Shown one piece after another: positions 1 to 11,765 of a DNA stretch of 64,000 nt. Numbering within the stretch: position 1 is the first letter of the stretch; the number at the start of each line of letters is the position of its first letter. Position numbers and translations under genes: made by a program. The stretch lies in assembly GCA_938092135.1 (NCBI GenBank), contig CALLJL010000008.1, positions 1 through 64,000 of the forward strand, given 5' to 3'. The notes beneath the pieces were generated by a model. The model was given only the letters and a program-made list of their open reading frames with translations, was not told the DNA's origin and searched no databases. This stretch comes from an uncultured bacterium (lineage in GTDB: Bacteria; Acidobacteriota; Aminicenantia; Aminicenantales; CALLJL01).

Positions 1-2
1 AT

Positions 3-359
3 AAGTTGATAGTTGTGCTTACTCTTCATTCTTTAGATTGTTTGGATTGCCTAAAAGAATCTATTTTTTTAAATAAGCTTAGCAAAAAGTACCAATAGCA
101 AATTTACTTTTGTTGTATTGGGCCTAAAATAGGACCAACTGTAATTAACAACTTCAAGCAAAGATATTCAATTGTTTATGATATAATTGAAAATCCTTAT
201 TTACTTAATTATAGTATTTTTAGTCGATATAAATCTCTAAAAGCAATCATTTCCGGGGATAGACACATACTAAGAGTTGATCCCATATCATTTAATATAA
301 AAAAGTATAAAAAAGAATACGAACAAATTATTAAATTATTCCTAAATAATCTTAAATGA
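3..359 (+). pseudogene. Broken Cys-pair (possibly thioredoxin-like) protein, 5' end outside window
   Basis: One reading frame runs from the window edge to a TGA at 357-359, interrupted only by a TAG at 96-98. The part before the stop reads VVLTLHSLDCLDCLKES, with a CxxC pair after a hydrophobic strand, which recalls thioredoxin-fold proteins; the part after it (about 86 residues) is Lys/Ile/Asn-rich and has no motif I recognise. The next gene's alternative ATG overlaps the stop codon (ATGA), as in an operon. I infer a gene inactivated by one nonsense mutation, or two unrelated pieces. The missing 5' part lies outside the window, so family and length are uncertain. Confidence 0.4.
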
Positions 360-649
360 AGGTTAATGAAATTAACGTGTTTAAACTGAAAGGAGGAAAT
401 TATGTCAATCAATTTAAAAAAATTTTAATTCTCACCCTGATAATGTTTATTTTAGCATGGATTACAGTGGCTGTTCAGGCTCAATTTGTGCCCCATGCTT
501 GTTATTGCTACGGGGGCTGTTATTATTGCAAATGGAATGAGCCAAATCAAAATTACGATTGCTTGATAGCCCCTGATAACGGGCCTGGGGGATGCTTCTG
601 TTTACAAAACCCCTGCCGACTAAGGTTATTATGTTGCCAAGCTCACTAA
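356..649 (+). CDS. Small secreted cysteine-rich peptide, probable frameshift at its start
   Basis: The open frame encodes a hydrophobic signal segment (ILILTLIMFILAWITVAVQA) followed by a mature part of about 55 residues with 10 cysteines (CYCYGGCYYC, then C, CFC, C and CC). A perfect Shine-Dalgarno (AGGAGG at 391-396) precedes an ATG at 402, but that ATG is in another frame and hits a stop at 426. One extra A in the A7 run at 416-422 would join it to the peptide as MSINLKKILILTL..., an ideal signal peptide. The in-frame start at 356 gives a charged, unlikely leader. So this is a frameshifted gene, a slippage-controlled gene or a sequencing error. The size, signal and cysteine content recall Bacteroidetes NVEALA-type peptides, which also sit beside beta-propeller genes; that comparison is tentative. 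Confidence 0.6.
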   Translation: MKVNEINVFKLKGGNYVNQFKKILILTLIMFILAWITVAVQAQFVPHACYCYGGCYYCKWNEPNQNYDCLIAPDNGPGGCFCLQNPCRLRLLCCQAH

Positions 650-689
650 TTAATATTAAAATTTAAATAAATTTGAAGGGGCTCTTTTA

Positions 690-1206
690 ATGAAAAAAGA
701 GATAAAATTAATTTTTTATCTGAGTTATATTCTTTTTTATAAAATCCAAAAATTTTTTCCAAGAAAAGATAACTTATTCGATAAAAGATATTTCAGGAGA
801 AGATATCTGGAGCCTCGGGTCTGATAGGCCTAATTAAGATTTTTATCGGCCTAATTTCTTTGCTTTGGGTGAAAAACAGGGGTTTATTTATTTACTTGAC
901 TCCGAAAATAGCCGAATCCTTTGCTTTTCCAAGAATGGCCAATTTCTATTTAAATTTGGCCGGCAAGGACAGGGACCTGGAGAACTATCACCAAGAGCCA
1001 AGAAAATCAAAATATTGAGGGATGGTAAGCTGTATATAATTGATAATCCTAATTACAGATTCAACATTTATGACCCAAAAGGAAATTTTATATCCTCAGC
1101 CAAAACTTCAGCCTATTATGACGATATCGAACTAATTGAGGGGACATATTTTCTTTCGAATATAATTCTCAAAGAAGACCAGAGGAAAACTATCTTTATG
1201 GGTTGA
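690..1206 (+). pseudogene. Degraded six-bladed beta-propeller protein
   Basis: An ATG at 690 with GAAGGGG upstream opens a signal-like start (MKKEIKLIFYLSYILF). Reading then shifts near the T-run at 740-746 into the frame that gives DISGEDIWSLGSDRPN, a TAA at 835-837, and then ALGEKQGFIYLLDSENSRIL and FGRQGQGPGEL. The last motif and the repeated 'I-Y-hydrophobic-D' strands are typical of secreted six-bladed beta-propeller proteins. The frame ends at 1204-1206 after only about 150 residues, where such proteins usually exceed 300; a further shift would continue with LWVDLFSRKLFSF. Several independent lesions make this a pseudogene rather than a short gene. Confidence 0.7.
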
Positions 1207-1507
1207 TCTCTTCAGCCGAAAATTATTTTCGTTTAATAAAACTTAAGTTAGTTTATTAAATTGCCTCTAGTTTACATCTTAATTTACATCAACTGATTTA
1301 GCACTTTTTTATTTCACAAGCTTCATTTTCCTTCTTTCCCTTCGCATTTTTATTCTCTATCGGTTTTTATTTTTCTACTTGTTTTTATTTTATGAAAATT
1401 ATTTTATGAAAATTAATTTTTTTACTTTGAATAATGAATTGATCTGAACTTTAGCTCCTATAGCCAGATCGACAGCCAAAAGATAAAGAAGCAGAAAATT
1501 TTTTCAA
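1207..1507. other. AT-rich gap between convergent genes
   Basis: About 300 bases between the end of the propeller remnant and the end of the radical SAM gene. It is T-rich on the plus strand, with many short T runs but no clear GC stem for an intrinsic terminator. The one clear structure is a 14-base tandem duplication, listed separately. I see no tRNA or small RNA. Confidence 0.5.
1387..1414. repeat. Tandem direct repeat, 14 bp x 2
   Basis: ATTTTATGAAAATT occurs twice with no spacer (1387-1400 and 1401-1414). It lies in a non-coding AT-rich stretch, so it may simply be a replication-slippage product. Confidence 0.9.
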
Positions 1508-2485
1508 TCATCTAAAGTTTGAAGCTCGGGGACAAAAGGGATCTGGCTTGGAAATATCGCCCAGGCAGAGATAAGAGCGGGCATAACAACCGGCCCGGCA
1601 GAAGTCAATCTCCGGGCATCCCGAACAAACTTTTGTTCTTTCTTTGAGCTTTTGGTAAAAAGGATGATTATTAAGATCATTCAGAGCTTCTTTCAAGGAT
1701 TTTGTTCTTATCTCGGCGAGCGGTACATCAAGGACATCACAGATGAGAATATCCCCTGCTGGCGAAATATCGATCATTTCAAAGGAAGGGCAGGCTTCGA
1801 TGATTAAATAATTGGATAAAGGAAAAATTTTTAAAAAAGGACAATCGAGAGCATAAATTTTATAATTCAGTTTTTCGGCCTCTTCGGCAACCTTTTCCAT
1901 ACCTTTTATAACCAGTGACGAATCAATCCAAATACCTGTTTTTTTGGCCTGTCCAGAAGGAATAACGGGAATAAGACATAAAGTTTCAGCTCCATTTTTT
2001 TGAGCAAAAGAAACCATCTTTTGAGCCTCCGAAAAATTGATTGATGACAGAGTAAAAAGGATCGAAAACTTGAGATTATATTTTTCTAGGAGCTTTAATT
2101 TAGAAAGCAATAGTTTATAGTTGCCAAGACCTCTAATTTTCTCATAGGCTTCTTTGGTCGCTCCATCGATTGAAATATAAAGATAAATATCATAGTCTTT
2201 AAGAAACTTAAGATTGTCCTCATTGAATAAAAGTCCGTTTGAATTTATCGAAGCTCTCAGCCCAAGCTTCCTAGCTTTTTTAAGATAATCAAATAATTCG
2301 GGTATCAAAAGGACTTCACCACCACTGAAATCAATCTCTCCTATTCCCAGCTCTTTGACTTCATCAATTAATTTGAGAGCTCTTTCCTTAGTTAATTTTT
2401 TTTGCCATTCCCGGGAATGGACATAACAATGAGGACAGTTGAGATTGCATCTTGTATCCAGAATTAATAAAATTTTTTTATAAAT
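1508..2485 (-). CDS. Radical SAM/SPASM-domain protein
   Basis: The frame encodes the radical SAM cluster motif CNLNCPHC (Cys 13, 17 and 20 from the proposed start), then DFSGGE, matching the GGE SAM-binding motif. The C-terminus is Cys-rich (CSGCPEIDFCRAGCYARSYLC, then a later Cys), as in SPASM auxiliary-cluster domains. About 325 residues is normal for SPASM enzymes such as peptide maturases. No ATG, GTG or TTG start precedes the Cys motif: a stop codon sits directly under the ribosome site (GGAGG, 2493-2497), and the first usable codon at correct spacing is ATT at 2483-2485, with CTG at 2459-2461 as the alternative. A start at the TTG at 2306-2308 would lose the catalytic cysteines. The nearby Cys-rich peptide is a possible substrate, by proximity only. 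Confidence 0.75.
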   Translation of the reverse strand: MYKKILLILDTRCNLNCPHCYVHSREWQKKLTKERALKLIDEVKELGIGEIDFSGGEVLLIPELFDYLKKARKLGLRASINSNGLLFNEDNLKFLKDYDIYLYISIDGATKEAYEKIRGLGNYKLLLSKLKLLEKYNLKFSILFTLSSINFSEAQKMVSFAQKNGAETLCLIPVIPSGQAKKTGIWIDSSLVIKGMEKVAEEAEKLNYKIYALDCPFLKIFPLSNYLIIEACPSFEMIDISPAGDILICDVLDVPLAEIRTKSLKEALNDLNNHPFYQKLKERTKVCSGCPEIDFCRAGCYARSYLCLGDISKPDPFCPRASNFR

Positions 2486-2668
2486 AAGCTACCTCCTTTT
2501 TTCTGAAAGTATAATTTTTTTTAAAAAATTATAAATCCGAATTGCCATATTTTTTAAATCTTGATCTGCCTCGAAAAACATTCCAGTTAGTTTTATTCTT
2601 AGGTCTATTTTGATCTTTAAGGCTCAAACTTAAAGGCTATAAAAAAGAACCAAGACTGGAATCTATTT

Positions 2669-5089
2669 TTAATCTTCCCGGACTTTGGCCACAGAACAAA
2701 CCCTGTCCCCTTCTTCAAGATGAATGATTCTAACTCCTTGAGTAGCCCGACCCAAAGCTCTGAGCTGCTTGGTTTTAAAGCGAATGACCTTTCCTAATTG
2801 AGTAACAAGGATGAGCTCATCTTCACCTATACCTACTAGGCCAATAGCTGCTCCAACTTTATCATTCACTTTAAGATTAATCACTCCTTTCCCCCCACGG
2901 TGATGAAGGGGATAAAGCGAAATTTCCGTCTTTTTTCCATAGCCCTTTTCTGTAGCTGTAAAAATATATTTATCATCCTTAGTAATAACCACCATGCCAA
3001 TAATCTCATCCTTTTTCTGAAGTCTTATCGCCTTAACGCCAGCCGCCTGCCTGCCCATCGGCCTTATATCTTTTTCCGAAAAGCGAAGAGCCAGACCTTT
3101 TTTGGTGCCAATAATAATATCGCTCTTACCATCTGTAACTTGAGCGGCAAAAAGCTCGCTTCCTGGGCGCAAAGTCATGGCCACAATGCCCCCACGCCGA
3201 ATATTTTTGAAAGCTGCCAGGCTGGTTTTCTTAATCAGCCCATCTGTGCTCAGCATGACCACGTACTGATTTTCAGGAAAATCTTTGACCGAAACGATAG
3301 ATTGGACCTTCTCTCCAGGCTGAAATTCTATTAAATTGTGGATATATTTTCCCCGCCCAGTCAAGCCCACATCGGGAACATCCAATGCTTTGAGCCAGTA
3401 AAGCCGGCCCTGATTAGTAAAAATTAGCAAATAGCTGTGGGTTGAAGCGATGAATAAATTTTCCACGACATCTTCAGGCTTCATATCAATGCCCTTTCTG
3501 CCTTTACCCCCTCGACTTTGATATCGATATGAACTTAACCCAGTTCTTTTTATATATCCAGAAGCAGTATAAATAATAGCTACATCTTCCTCTTTAATTA
3601 AATCTTCTGGCCGAATGTCAGTTATTTCCTCATCCCTGATTTCAGTTTTTCTTTCGTCAGCATATTCTTCCTTTATTTTCTTCAGCTCCTCAACGATTAT
3701 TTCCTGAATCAGTTTATCACTGGCTAAAATCTTTCTTAGGTGAGCAATGGTCTTTTTTAATTCTTCATATTCACTAATAATCTTTTCTCTCTCTAACCTC
3801 GTCAATCGCTGCAATTGCATTTCCAATATTGCTTGGGCTTGAATATCGGTTAATTTATAACGGCTGATTAATTCCTTTTTAGCCTCCTCAGCCGTTCTCG
3901 ATGATCTAATAAGTTTGATAATAGCATCGAGATGGTCCAGGCAAATCGTCAATCCTTCGAGAATATGAGCCCGGTGCTCAGCTCTTTTGAGCTCAAAACG
4001 CGTTCTTCTTCTGACCACATCTTGGCGATGGGAAATGAAATAGCGCATCATCTCAATCAAACCCATGAGCTTGGGCTGGCGGTCAACAATAGCCAAAAGG
4101 ATGATGCCAAAAGAGGTTTGAAGAGCTGTATGTTTGTATAAATTGTTAAGAACAACCTCGGGCAACTCACCCTTCTTTATTTCAAAAACAATCCGCAATC
4201 CTTCCCGATCTGATTCATCCCTGATATCGGCAATTCCTTCAATCTTTTTCTCATTGACGAGGGCGGCCACATCCTCAATCAACTTAGCCTTATTGACCAT
4301 ATAGGGAATTTCAGTAACGACAATTCTCTCCCTTTCACCTTTGGCTCCTCTTTCTATTTGAGTTCTAGCCCGCAGATGAATTATTCCCTTTCCATGACGA
4401 TAGGCTTCAATTAAACCCTTTTTCCCAAAAACATAACCGCCGGTGGGAAAATCAGGCCCTGGAATGAAGCGCATAATCTCTTCAATGGTGGCCTCAGGAT
4501 TTTCAATTAAATAAATCAAACCATCGATAACTTCACCAAGGTTGTGTGGGGGGATATTAGTGGCCATACCAACGGCAATTCCTGAAGCCCCATTGATCAG
4601 AAGATTGGGAAATTTGGCTGGAAGAACCTCTGGCACTTCAAGCGTCCCATCATAATTGGGAACAAAATTAACCGTATCTTTATCGAGATCATCCATTAGC
4701 TCCTCGGCCAGTTTGGTTAATCTGACCTCGGTATAGCGCATAGCAGCCGGAGGATCGCCATCAATGGAACCAAAATTTCCCTGCCCATCAACCAGGGGAT
4801 AACGCATGCTGAAATCCTGAGCCATGCGCACCAAAGCATCATAAACGGCTGCTTCTCCATGGGGATGATATTTACCGATGACGTCACCAACAATGCGAGC
4901 TGACTTTTTATGGGGTTTATTCCAAGTAGTTCCGCTTTCATACATGGCGTAAAGGGTGCGTCGCTGAACCGGCTTGAGACCATCTTTGATATCCGGGATG
5001 GCTCGACCGATGATTACGCTCATAGCGTAATCAAGATAGGACCGTTTCATTTCTTCTTCTAAGCTGACAACAATCTCCTCTTTTGCCAT
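2669..5089 (-). CDS. gyrA: DNA gyrase subunit A
   Basis: Subunit A breaks and rejoins DNA while gyrase (A2B2) introduces negative supercoils. The 806-residue protein has the N-terminal breakage-reunion domain with the [10 protein letters not shown] stretch and [12 protein letters not shown], the catalytic tyrosine in AAMRYTE (Tyr119), and a C-terminal DNA-wrapping domain with a gyrase box (QSRGGKG, near residue 530). That box marks gyrase rather than topoisomerase IV. The usual quinolone-contact serine (E. coli Ser83) is Ala80 here, and Asp82 is Glu79; Asp87 is kept as Asp84. It starts 29 bases after gyrB, so the two are very likely co-transcribed. Confidence 0.98.
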   Translation of the reverse strand: MAKEEIVVSLEEEMKRSYLDYAMSVIIGRAIPDIKDGLKPVQRRTLYAMYESGTTWNKPHKKSARIVGDVIGKYHPHGEAAVYDALVRMAQDFSMRYPLVDGQGNFGSIDGDPPAAMRYTEVRLTKLAEELMDDLDKDTVNFVPNYDGTLEVPEVLPAKFPNLLINGASGIAVGMATNIPPHNLGEVIDGLIYLIENPEATIEEIMRFIPGPDFPTGGYVFGKKGLIEAYRHGKGIIHLRARTQIERGAKGERERIVVTEIPYMVNKAKLIEDVAALVNEKKIEGIADIRDESDREGLRIVFEIKKGELPEVVLNNLYKHTALQTSFGIILLAIVDRQPKLMGLIEMMRYFISHRQDVVRRRTRFELKRAEHRAHILEGLTICLDHLDAIIKLIRSSRTAEEAKKELISRYKLTDIQAQAILEMQLQRLTRLEREKIISEYEELKKTIAHLRKILASDKLIQEIIVEELKKIKEEYADERKTEIRDEEITDIRPEDLIKEEDVAIIYTASGYIKRTGLSSYRYQSRGGKGRKGIDMKPEDVVENLFIASTHSYLLIFTNQGRLYWLKALDVPDVGLTGRGKYIHNLIEFQPGEKVQSIVSVKDFPENQYVVMLSTDGLIKKTSLAAFKNIRRGGIVAMTLRPGSELFAAQVTDGKSDIIIGTKKGLALRFSEKDIRPMGRQAAGVKAIRLQKKDEIIGMVVITKDDKYIFTATEKGYGKKTEISLYPLHHRGGKGVINLKVNDKVGAAIGLVGIGEDELILVTQLGKVIRFKTKQLRALGRATQGVRIIHLEEGDRVCSVAKVRED

Positions 5090-5118
5090 GGCTTCGCCTC
5101 TAAGGAATCAATCTCTTT

Positions 5119-7506
<2,388 letters not shown>

Positions 7507-7584
7507 TCACCACAAGAAAAATCTGGGTTATGCGGGCAGGTCTTAGGCATAACCCTGAGGGCATATTTTGTATAATCAAATAAA

Positions 7585-7613
7585 ATTATATCTAAGTATT
7601 GGACGCCTGTAAA
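7585..7613 (-). promoter_or_regulatory. Predicted sigma-70 promoter of gyrBA
   Basis: On the minus strand TTTACA (7608-7613) is followed after exactly 17 bases by TATAAT (7585-7590), about 85 bases before the gyrB start codon. Only one base differs from the two consensus hexamers. Confidence 0.7.
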
Positions 7614-8148
7614 GAAAAAAGCATCTCAATTATTAATTTTTTTTAAAATAAAATGACCAAAAAGAGACCTAAAAGCCCATAAAAAAGGCATTTTTAATTC
7701 TCCTTCTGGATTATTTTCCTTGCTCCTCGGAGCTTGCTCGTTAAAACCGAGCTTTGAATAATTCAAAGATATCCCCTCTTTCAATAAAATATATCTTGCC
7801 CTGACCATCCATAAATGATATTTCCCCTGATAAATCGAGAGTTCTATTTGCTTAATTTCTAAAAATATATCAAATAGATAGTTTGATATTTATCAAGCTT
7901 GATCTGGGGCAAATAAACCAAATGAATTTCTCGGAAGAAGAGGAAAATTAGAAAATCAAGCGGGAACTCCAAGAAGAGGAAAACAGCCAATTAAAAATAA
8001 ATGAAGGTTAAAAGAAGTTAAAAAGAGAGTTTTCTTTTTTCCATCTCGTTGTTAGCCATCCTCTTACTTGATCAACACTTTTAATTGTGAATCATTTTTT
8101 AAATTTTTTTAAAGAAAGAAATTCACCTCTTCATTAAAAATAAGGCAG

Positions 8149-8177
8149 TTGTTTGGCCTTCTCTCATTTTTTATAAT
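8149..8177 (+). promoter_or_regulatory. Predicted sigma-70 promoter of the DRG-like GTPase gene
   Basis: TTGTTT (8149-8154), a 17-base spacer, then a perfect TATAAT (8172-8177), 31 bases before the start codon. The -35 box matches the consensus at four of six positions. Confidence 0.55.
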
Positions 8178-8208
8178 ATTTTAAGGGAAAATTATAAGGA
8201 AGCTAAAA

Positions 8209-9198
8209 ATGCCAGCCAATCTTCCACCCGAATACATAGAAACTGAAAGAAAACTCAAGGAGGCGAAAACCCCTCAGGAAAAGCTGGAAATCTTGGAGCA
8301 GCTTTTAGCAATCGTTCCCAAGCATAAAGGAACAGAAAAACTTCAGGCTCTGCTCAAGACGAAAATTTCTAAATTGCGACAGGAAATGCAGCGCCGTCCG
8401 CAAGTTGCCCGGCATAGTCCCATCGCCCATCTGGAAAAATCAGGAGCTGGTCGGGTGGTCATCCTTGGCTCCCCCAATTCAGGCAAATCTATGCTTATAA
8501 AAGGGCTAACCGGAGCTAATCCTGAGGTCGGCGACTATCCCTTTACCACGAGAATTCCAGCCCCCTACATGATGAAATATGAAAATATTCAGATCCAGTT
8601 GATAGATACTCCTCCCTACCTAGATGATGACATCCCCTCCGTTCTTCCCGAGCTTGTCCGGTCTGCCGATGCTGTCCTTATCTGCCTTGATCTGACCCAA
8701 ATGGATGATGCTGCTCGCCTAGAAACATTTTTTGAGGCGATGAAAAAGAAAAAGATTGAATTTGTAGGCCAGGAAGAGCCAATTAGTCCAGCTGAAAGAC
8801 CAAATAAAAAACGCACCCTTATTGTGGCCAATAAATGCGACCTTGATGAAAGCCAGCAAGCCCTTGAAGACCTTCGTTTGCTTTTAGGTAATCGCTGGCC
8901 CCTTCTTTCTGTTTCGGCCTTAAGAGGCGATGGCTTGTCAGAATTAAAAGCCCGTATTTACGATCTTCTGGAAATAATAAGGGTTTATAGCAAGGCTCCT
9001 GGGAAAAAGCCCGATTTCGATGAGCCTTTCACCTTAAAAAAGGGTAGCTCGGTTATCGATATGGCCAGAGCCATTCATAAGGATCTCGCTGATAATTTTA
9101 AATATGCCCGGTTGTGGCGCGGTAAGACAATTCAGGGTCTGGTGGTCAATCGCGAACATATCCTTCAAGAAGGAGACATTGTCGAAATTCACGCCTGA
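8209..9198 (+). CDS. DRG-like GTPase with C-terminal TGS domain
   Basis: A 329-residue GTPase. Residues 1-80 are helical and charged. The G domain has GSPNSGKS (87-94), a switch region YPFTTRIPAP, DTPP (G3), NKCD (G4) and SALRG (G5). The last 65 residues form a TGS domain (PFTLKKGSSVIDMARAIHKD to LQEGDIVEIHA). This order, helical N-terminus, G domain, then TGS, is that of the DRG branch of the Obg family, best known from archaea and eukaryotes, where members act on ribosomes. True Obg has an N-terminal glycine-rich fold that is absent here. It stands alone with its own promoter; AAGGA precedes the ATG. The target is unknown. Confidence 0.85.
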   Translation: MPANLPPEYIETERKLKEAKTPQEKLEILEQLLAIVPKHKGTEKLQALLKTKISKLRQEMQRRPQVARHSPIAHLEKSGAGRVVILGSPNSGKSMLIKGLTGANPEVGDYPFTTRIPAPYMMKYENIQIQLIDTPPYLDDDIPSVLPELVRSADAVLICLDLTQMDDAARLETFFEAMKKKKIEFVGQEEPISPAERPNKKRTLIVANKCDLDESQQALEDLRLLLGNRWPLLSVSALRGDGLSELKARIYDLLEIIRVYSKAPGKKPDFDEPFTLKKGSSVIDMARAIHKDLADNFKYARLWRGKTIQGLVVNREHILQEGDIVEIHA

Positions 9199-9218
9199 AA
9201 AAAATTTAATTCTGAAAT

Positions 9219-10748
9219 TCAATTCTTGAAATTCAAAGCTGGTTCATCAGCCATATCCAAAATAGCGATAAAAAGAAGCTGAGCCAGATCTTCAAGAATT
9301 TCGGGCGTTATGGTTTCATAATTATCTCTTGTAATATGATAATAAGAAGGGGCTCCTGAAACACTAAAGGAAAGGCTGGGAATTCCTTTCCAGAGAAAAC
9401 GGGCGGCATCAAGACGCGGCCGGCCTAAATTGGCAAAAGCCTGCGGAGTAATTACTCGATGGATATAACGATTATTGGCCCGGTCAATGAAATCAAAAAG
9501 AGAAGGGAAATTCTTACCGGAGAGAACAGAAATGCGATCGCCGCAGCCCACGCCATCAAGATTAAGGAAACATTTTGTCTTTTCTAGAGGCCAGGTGGGA
9601 TGTTCAAGATAGTATTCTGACCCATAAACTCCCTGCTCCTCAGAGCCAAAAAAGAGGAACATAATGGAGCGAGCAGGTTTAATTGCTCCTTTAGCCAAAG
9701 CTTCGGCCACGCCAAGAACAACAGCTACTCCTGAAGCATTGTCATTTGCCCCAGGCATAAGTTCCCAGCAGCGACCAAGATGATCCAAATGGGCGCCAAG
9801 AATAATTAGTTCCTCCTTAAGCCTGGGATCAGAACCAGGCAGAAGAGCGATAACATTTTCACCTGTGCCATCTGGAAAATGTTTGGTTACATTCTTTATT
9901 GTCACGGTTTTCCCTAGGGGAAAAGACTGGGGCTTTAGATTTTTTTCAATTGCCTGAACGACATCCCGATGCTTCTTGCCCGTTCCAGTAAACAAATCAT
10001 TGACTACAACGTCACCGACATGACTGTAAATAAAGCCATCGATATATGAATTATTGGGATTACAAATTGGTCCATAATTATAAAGCATGCCTTTAGCCCC
10101 ATGTTTGAAGGCATTTTGAAGTTTGTATTGATGAAAAGAATAGGGCCTCCATTTTAAAAAGAGTTCGGGATCTCGGTCAGGTGAAACTGGCACTTCTCTT
10201 TCCATGAGCACTATCTTACCCCGGACATCCACTGAAGCATAATCATCATAGCCAAGCTCAGGAGCAGTTATTCCATAGCCAACATAAACCACTTCGGCTG
10301 TGATCTCACCTGAAGCCGAGGTAGCCCCTGGTATAAATTCGCTTTCATAACGATAAAATTTCTTTATTACTTCTTTACCTACAGGAAGATGAAGAAAAAG
10401 TTCACAGCCTGGGTAAACCTGAGTATAAGCAAGTGGATAAGTTTGGAAAAAGGAACCATTTTCGCCGCCTGGAGTAAGTCCCCAGGACTTGAGGAGGCTG
10501 ACCACCCATTCGGCACAGGCTTTATATTCTGCTGTTCCGGTGAGGCGGCCACCATATTTTTCCGAAGTGAGTTCTCGAACGTACTCAGCCAGCTTGTGAC
10601 TGGAGATACTGTGCATTGTCTGAAGAATTTTGAGTTCATCACCCGAAGAGGATTGAGGTAGCTGTGGCCATAATAATCCATGGCAATAAAGGAACACAAA
10701 AAATATCAATCTAATAAAAAATTTGATATTTTTCTTGAAAATTTTCAT
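9219..10748 (-). CDS. Secreted M28-family zinc peptidase with PA domain
   Basis: Predicted exported aminopeptidase-type metallopeptidase. A signal peptide (MKIFKKNIKFFIRLIFFVFL) is followed by a PA-like insert (around KIVLMEREVPVSPDRDPELF to GAKGMLYNYG) and the M28 catalytic domain. Zinc ligands and catalytic residues are visible: His in GAHLDH, Asp in GANDNASG, Glu-Glu in GSEEQG, Asp in LNLDGVG, and a late His in SYYHITRDN. The start at 10748 was chosen because GGGAGG lies just upstream; a longer reading adds 15 residues without a ribosome site. At 509 residues it is typical of secreted M28 peptidases. Substrate unknown. Confidence 0.9.
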   Translation of the reverse strand: MKIFKKNIKFFIRLIFFVFLYCHGLLWPQLPQSSSGDELKILQTMHSISSHKLAEYVRELTSEKYGGRLTGTAEYKACAEWVVSLLKSWGLTPGGENGSFFQTYPLAYTQVYPGCELFLHLPVGKEVIKKFYRYESEFIPGATSASGEITAEVVYVGYGITAPELGYDDYASVDVRGKIVLMEREVPVSPDRDPELFLKWRPYSFHQYKLQNAFKHGAKGMLYNYGPICNPNNSYIDGFIYSHVGDVVVNDLFTGTGKKHRDVVQAIEKNLKPQSFPLGKTVTIKNVTKHFPDGTGENVIALLPGSDPRLKEELIILGAHLDHLGRCWELMPGANDNASGVAVVLGVAEALAKGAIKPARSIMFLFFGSEEQGVYGSEYYLEHPTWPLEKTKCFLNLDGVGCGDRISVLSGKNFPSLFDFIDRANNRYIHRVITPQAFANLGRPRLDAARFLWKGIPSLSFSVSGAPSYYHITRDNYETITPEILEDLAQLLFIAILDMADEPALNFKN

Positions 10749-11135
10749 TCTAACCTCCCATAGATTTTTCATTTTTGACCTAATTTTTAACATAAATTTT
10801 CATTAAATCACAATCATCTTTCAATAAAGCCAAATTTTTTCCTAATCAGGACTATTTGCCCTGCGAACAAATCTATTTATTTAAATCTATTTAAATTTAT
10901 TTTCCATCCAAATGAAAATTAAAAAGGTGAAAGCAAAAGACAGGCTTAAATTCCTTGAGCTGTGAGTTTTCTGAAAATAGGCTTTTCTATAAAAAATTTT
11001 ATAACCTTTTATCTGTGGCCAGATCTTTGGAAACGAAATTAGGTTTTATTATTTTAAAATTAATCTTTAAAAAAAATTGATTTTCCTAAAGCAAATCTGT
11101 TATTTTTAATAAGCCAGTTTCTTTAGGAGGCAAAA
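10749..11135. other. Intergenic region between divergent peptidase and cyclophilin genes
   Basis: About 390 AT-rich bases that must hold both divergent promoters. Short runs such as ATTTAAATCTATTTAAATTT occur, but I could not single out a convincing -35/-10 pair, RNA gene or terminator. Confidence 0.4.
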
Positions 11136-11708
11136 ATGACGACACGGTGGATGTCAATATTATTTATGTTAATCTTTTTGACTTCCCTTTTTTCATCGCT
11201 GGCTGCTCAAAATCCCCGGGTGTTAATGAAAACAAGCAAGGGTGATATTATTATTGAACTTTTTGCTGAAAAAGCACCTATCACCGTAAAAAATTTTCTT
11301 TCCTACGTAGATGAAAAATTCTATGATGGAACCATTTTTCACCGAGTGGTTAAAGGTTTTGTCATTCAGGGAGGCGGTCTGACCGCTGACTTTGTCACCA
11401 AAAAAACCAAACCTCCAATAAAAAATGAGGCGACCAATGGACTGAAAAATTTAAAGGGAACAATTGCCATGGCTCGAACCTCTGAAGTCGATAGCGCCAC
11501 CTGTCAGTTTTTCATTAATCTCGTGGATAATCCTTTTCTCGACCACAGAGATAATACTCCAGAAGGCTTTGGCTATGCTGTTTTTGGTCGTGTCGTTTCG
11601 GGTATGGATGTGGTTGAGGCCATCGGCAATACTCCCACGATGACTTATCGTGGTTACCGGGATGTTCCCCGCGAAACCATCACCATCATTTCTGTAACCC
11701 GATTGTAG
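11136..11708 (+). CDS. Exported cyclophilin-type peptidyl-prolyl isomerase
   Basis: Catalyses proline cis-trans isomerisation during protein folding. A signal peptide (about 25 residues, ending SSLAAQ) places it in the periplasm or envelope. The cyclophilin core follows: TSKGDIIIELF, FHRVVKGFVIQGGG with the active-site Arg and Gln, MART, and CQFFINLVDNPFLD. At 190 residues it matches periplasmic PpiA-type enzymes. AGGAGG precedes the ATG. It is followed 57 bases later by the phospholipid genes on the same strand. Confidence 0.93.
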   Translation: MTTRWMSILFMLIFLTSLFSSLAAQNPRVLMKTSKGDIIIELFAEKAPITVKNFLSYVDEKFYDGTIFHRVVKGFVIQGGGLTADFVTKKTKPPIKNEATNGLKNLKGTIAMARTSEVDSATCQFFINLVDNPFLDHRDNTPEGFGYAVFGRVVSGMDVVEAIGNTPTMTYRGYRDVPRETITIISVTRL

Positions 11709-11765
11709 CCATTTCTAGCCTAAAATCTGTTTTTATTTTTAATTATATTTTTAAGTGAAGGATAG

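Noticed and set aside
2607-2640. CTTTAAG ... CTTAAAG repeat downstream of gyrA
   Set aside because: Seven AU-rich pairs without a T tail on the minus strand; too weak to call a terminator.
2900-3334. Long plus-strand open frame inside gyrA
   Set aside because: It is antisense to a highly conserved gyrA region and has no ribosome site; it is a coding shadow.
7626-7808. A 60-codon minus-strand frame upstream of gyrB
   Set aside because: No ribosome site or family match, and it lies in an AT-rich intergenic stretch; another frame over the same bases also looks partly protein-like (DGQGKIYFIERG), so neither is convincing.
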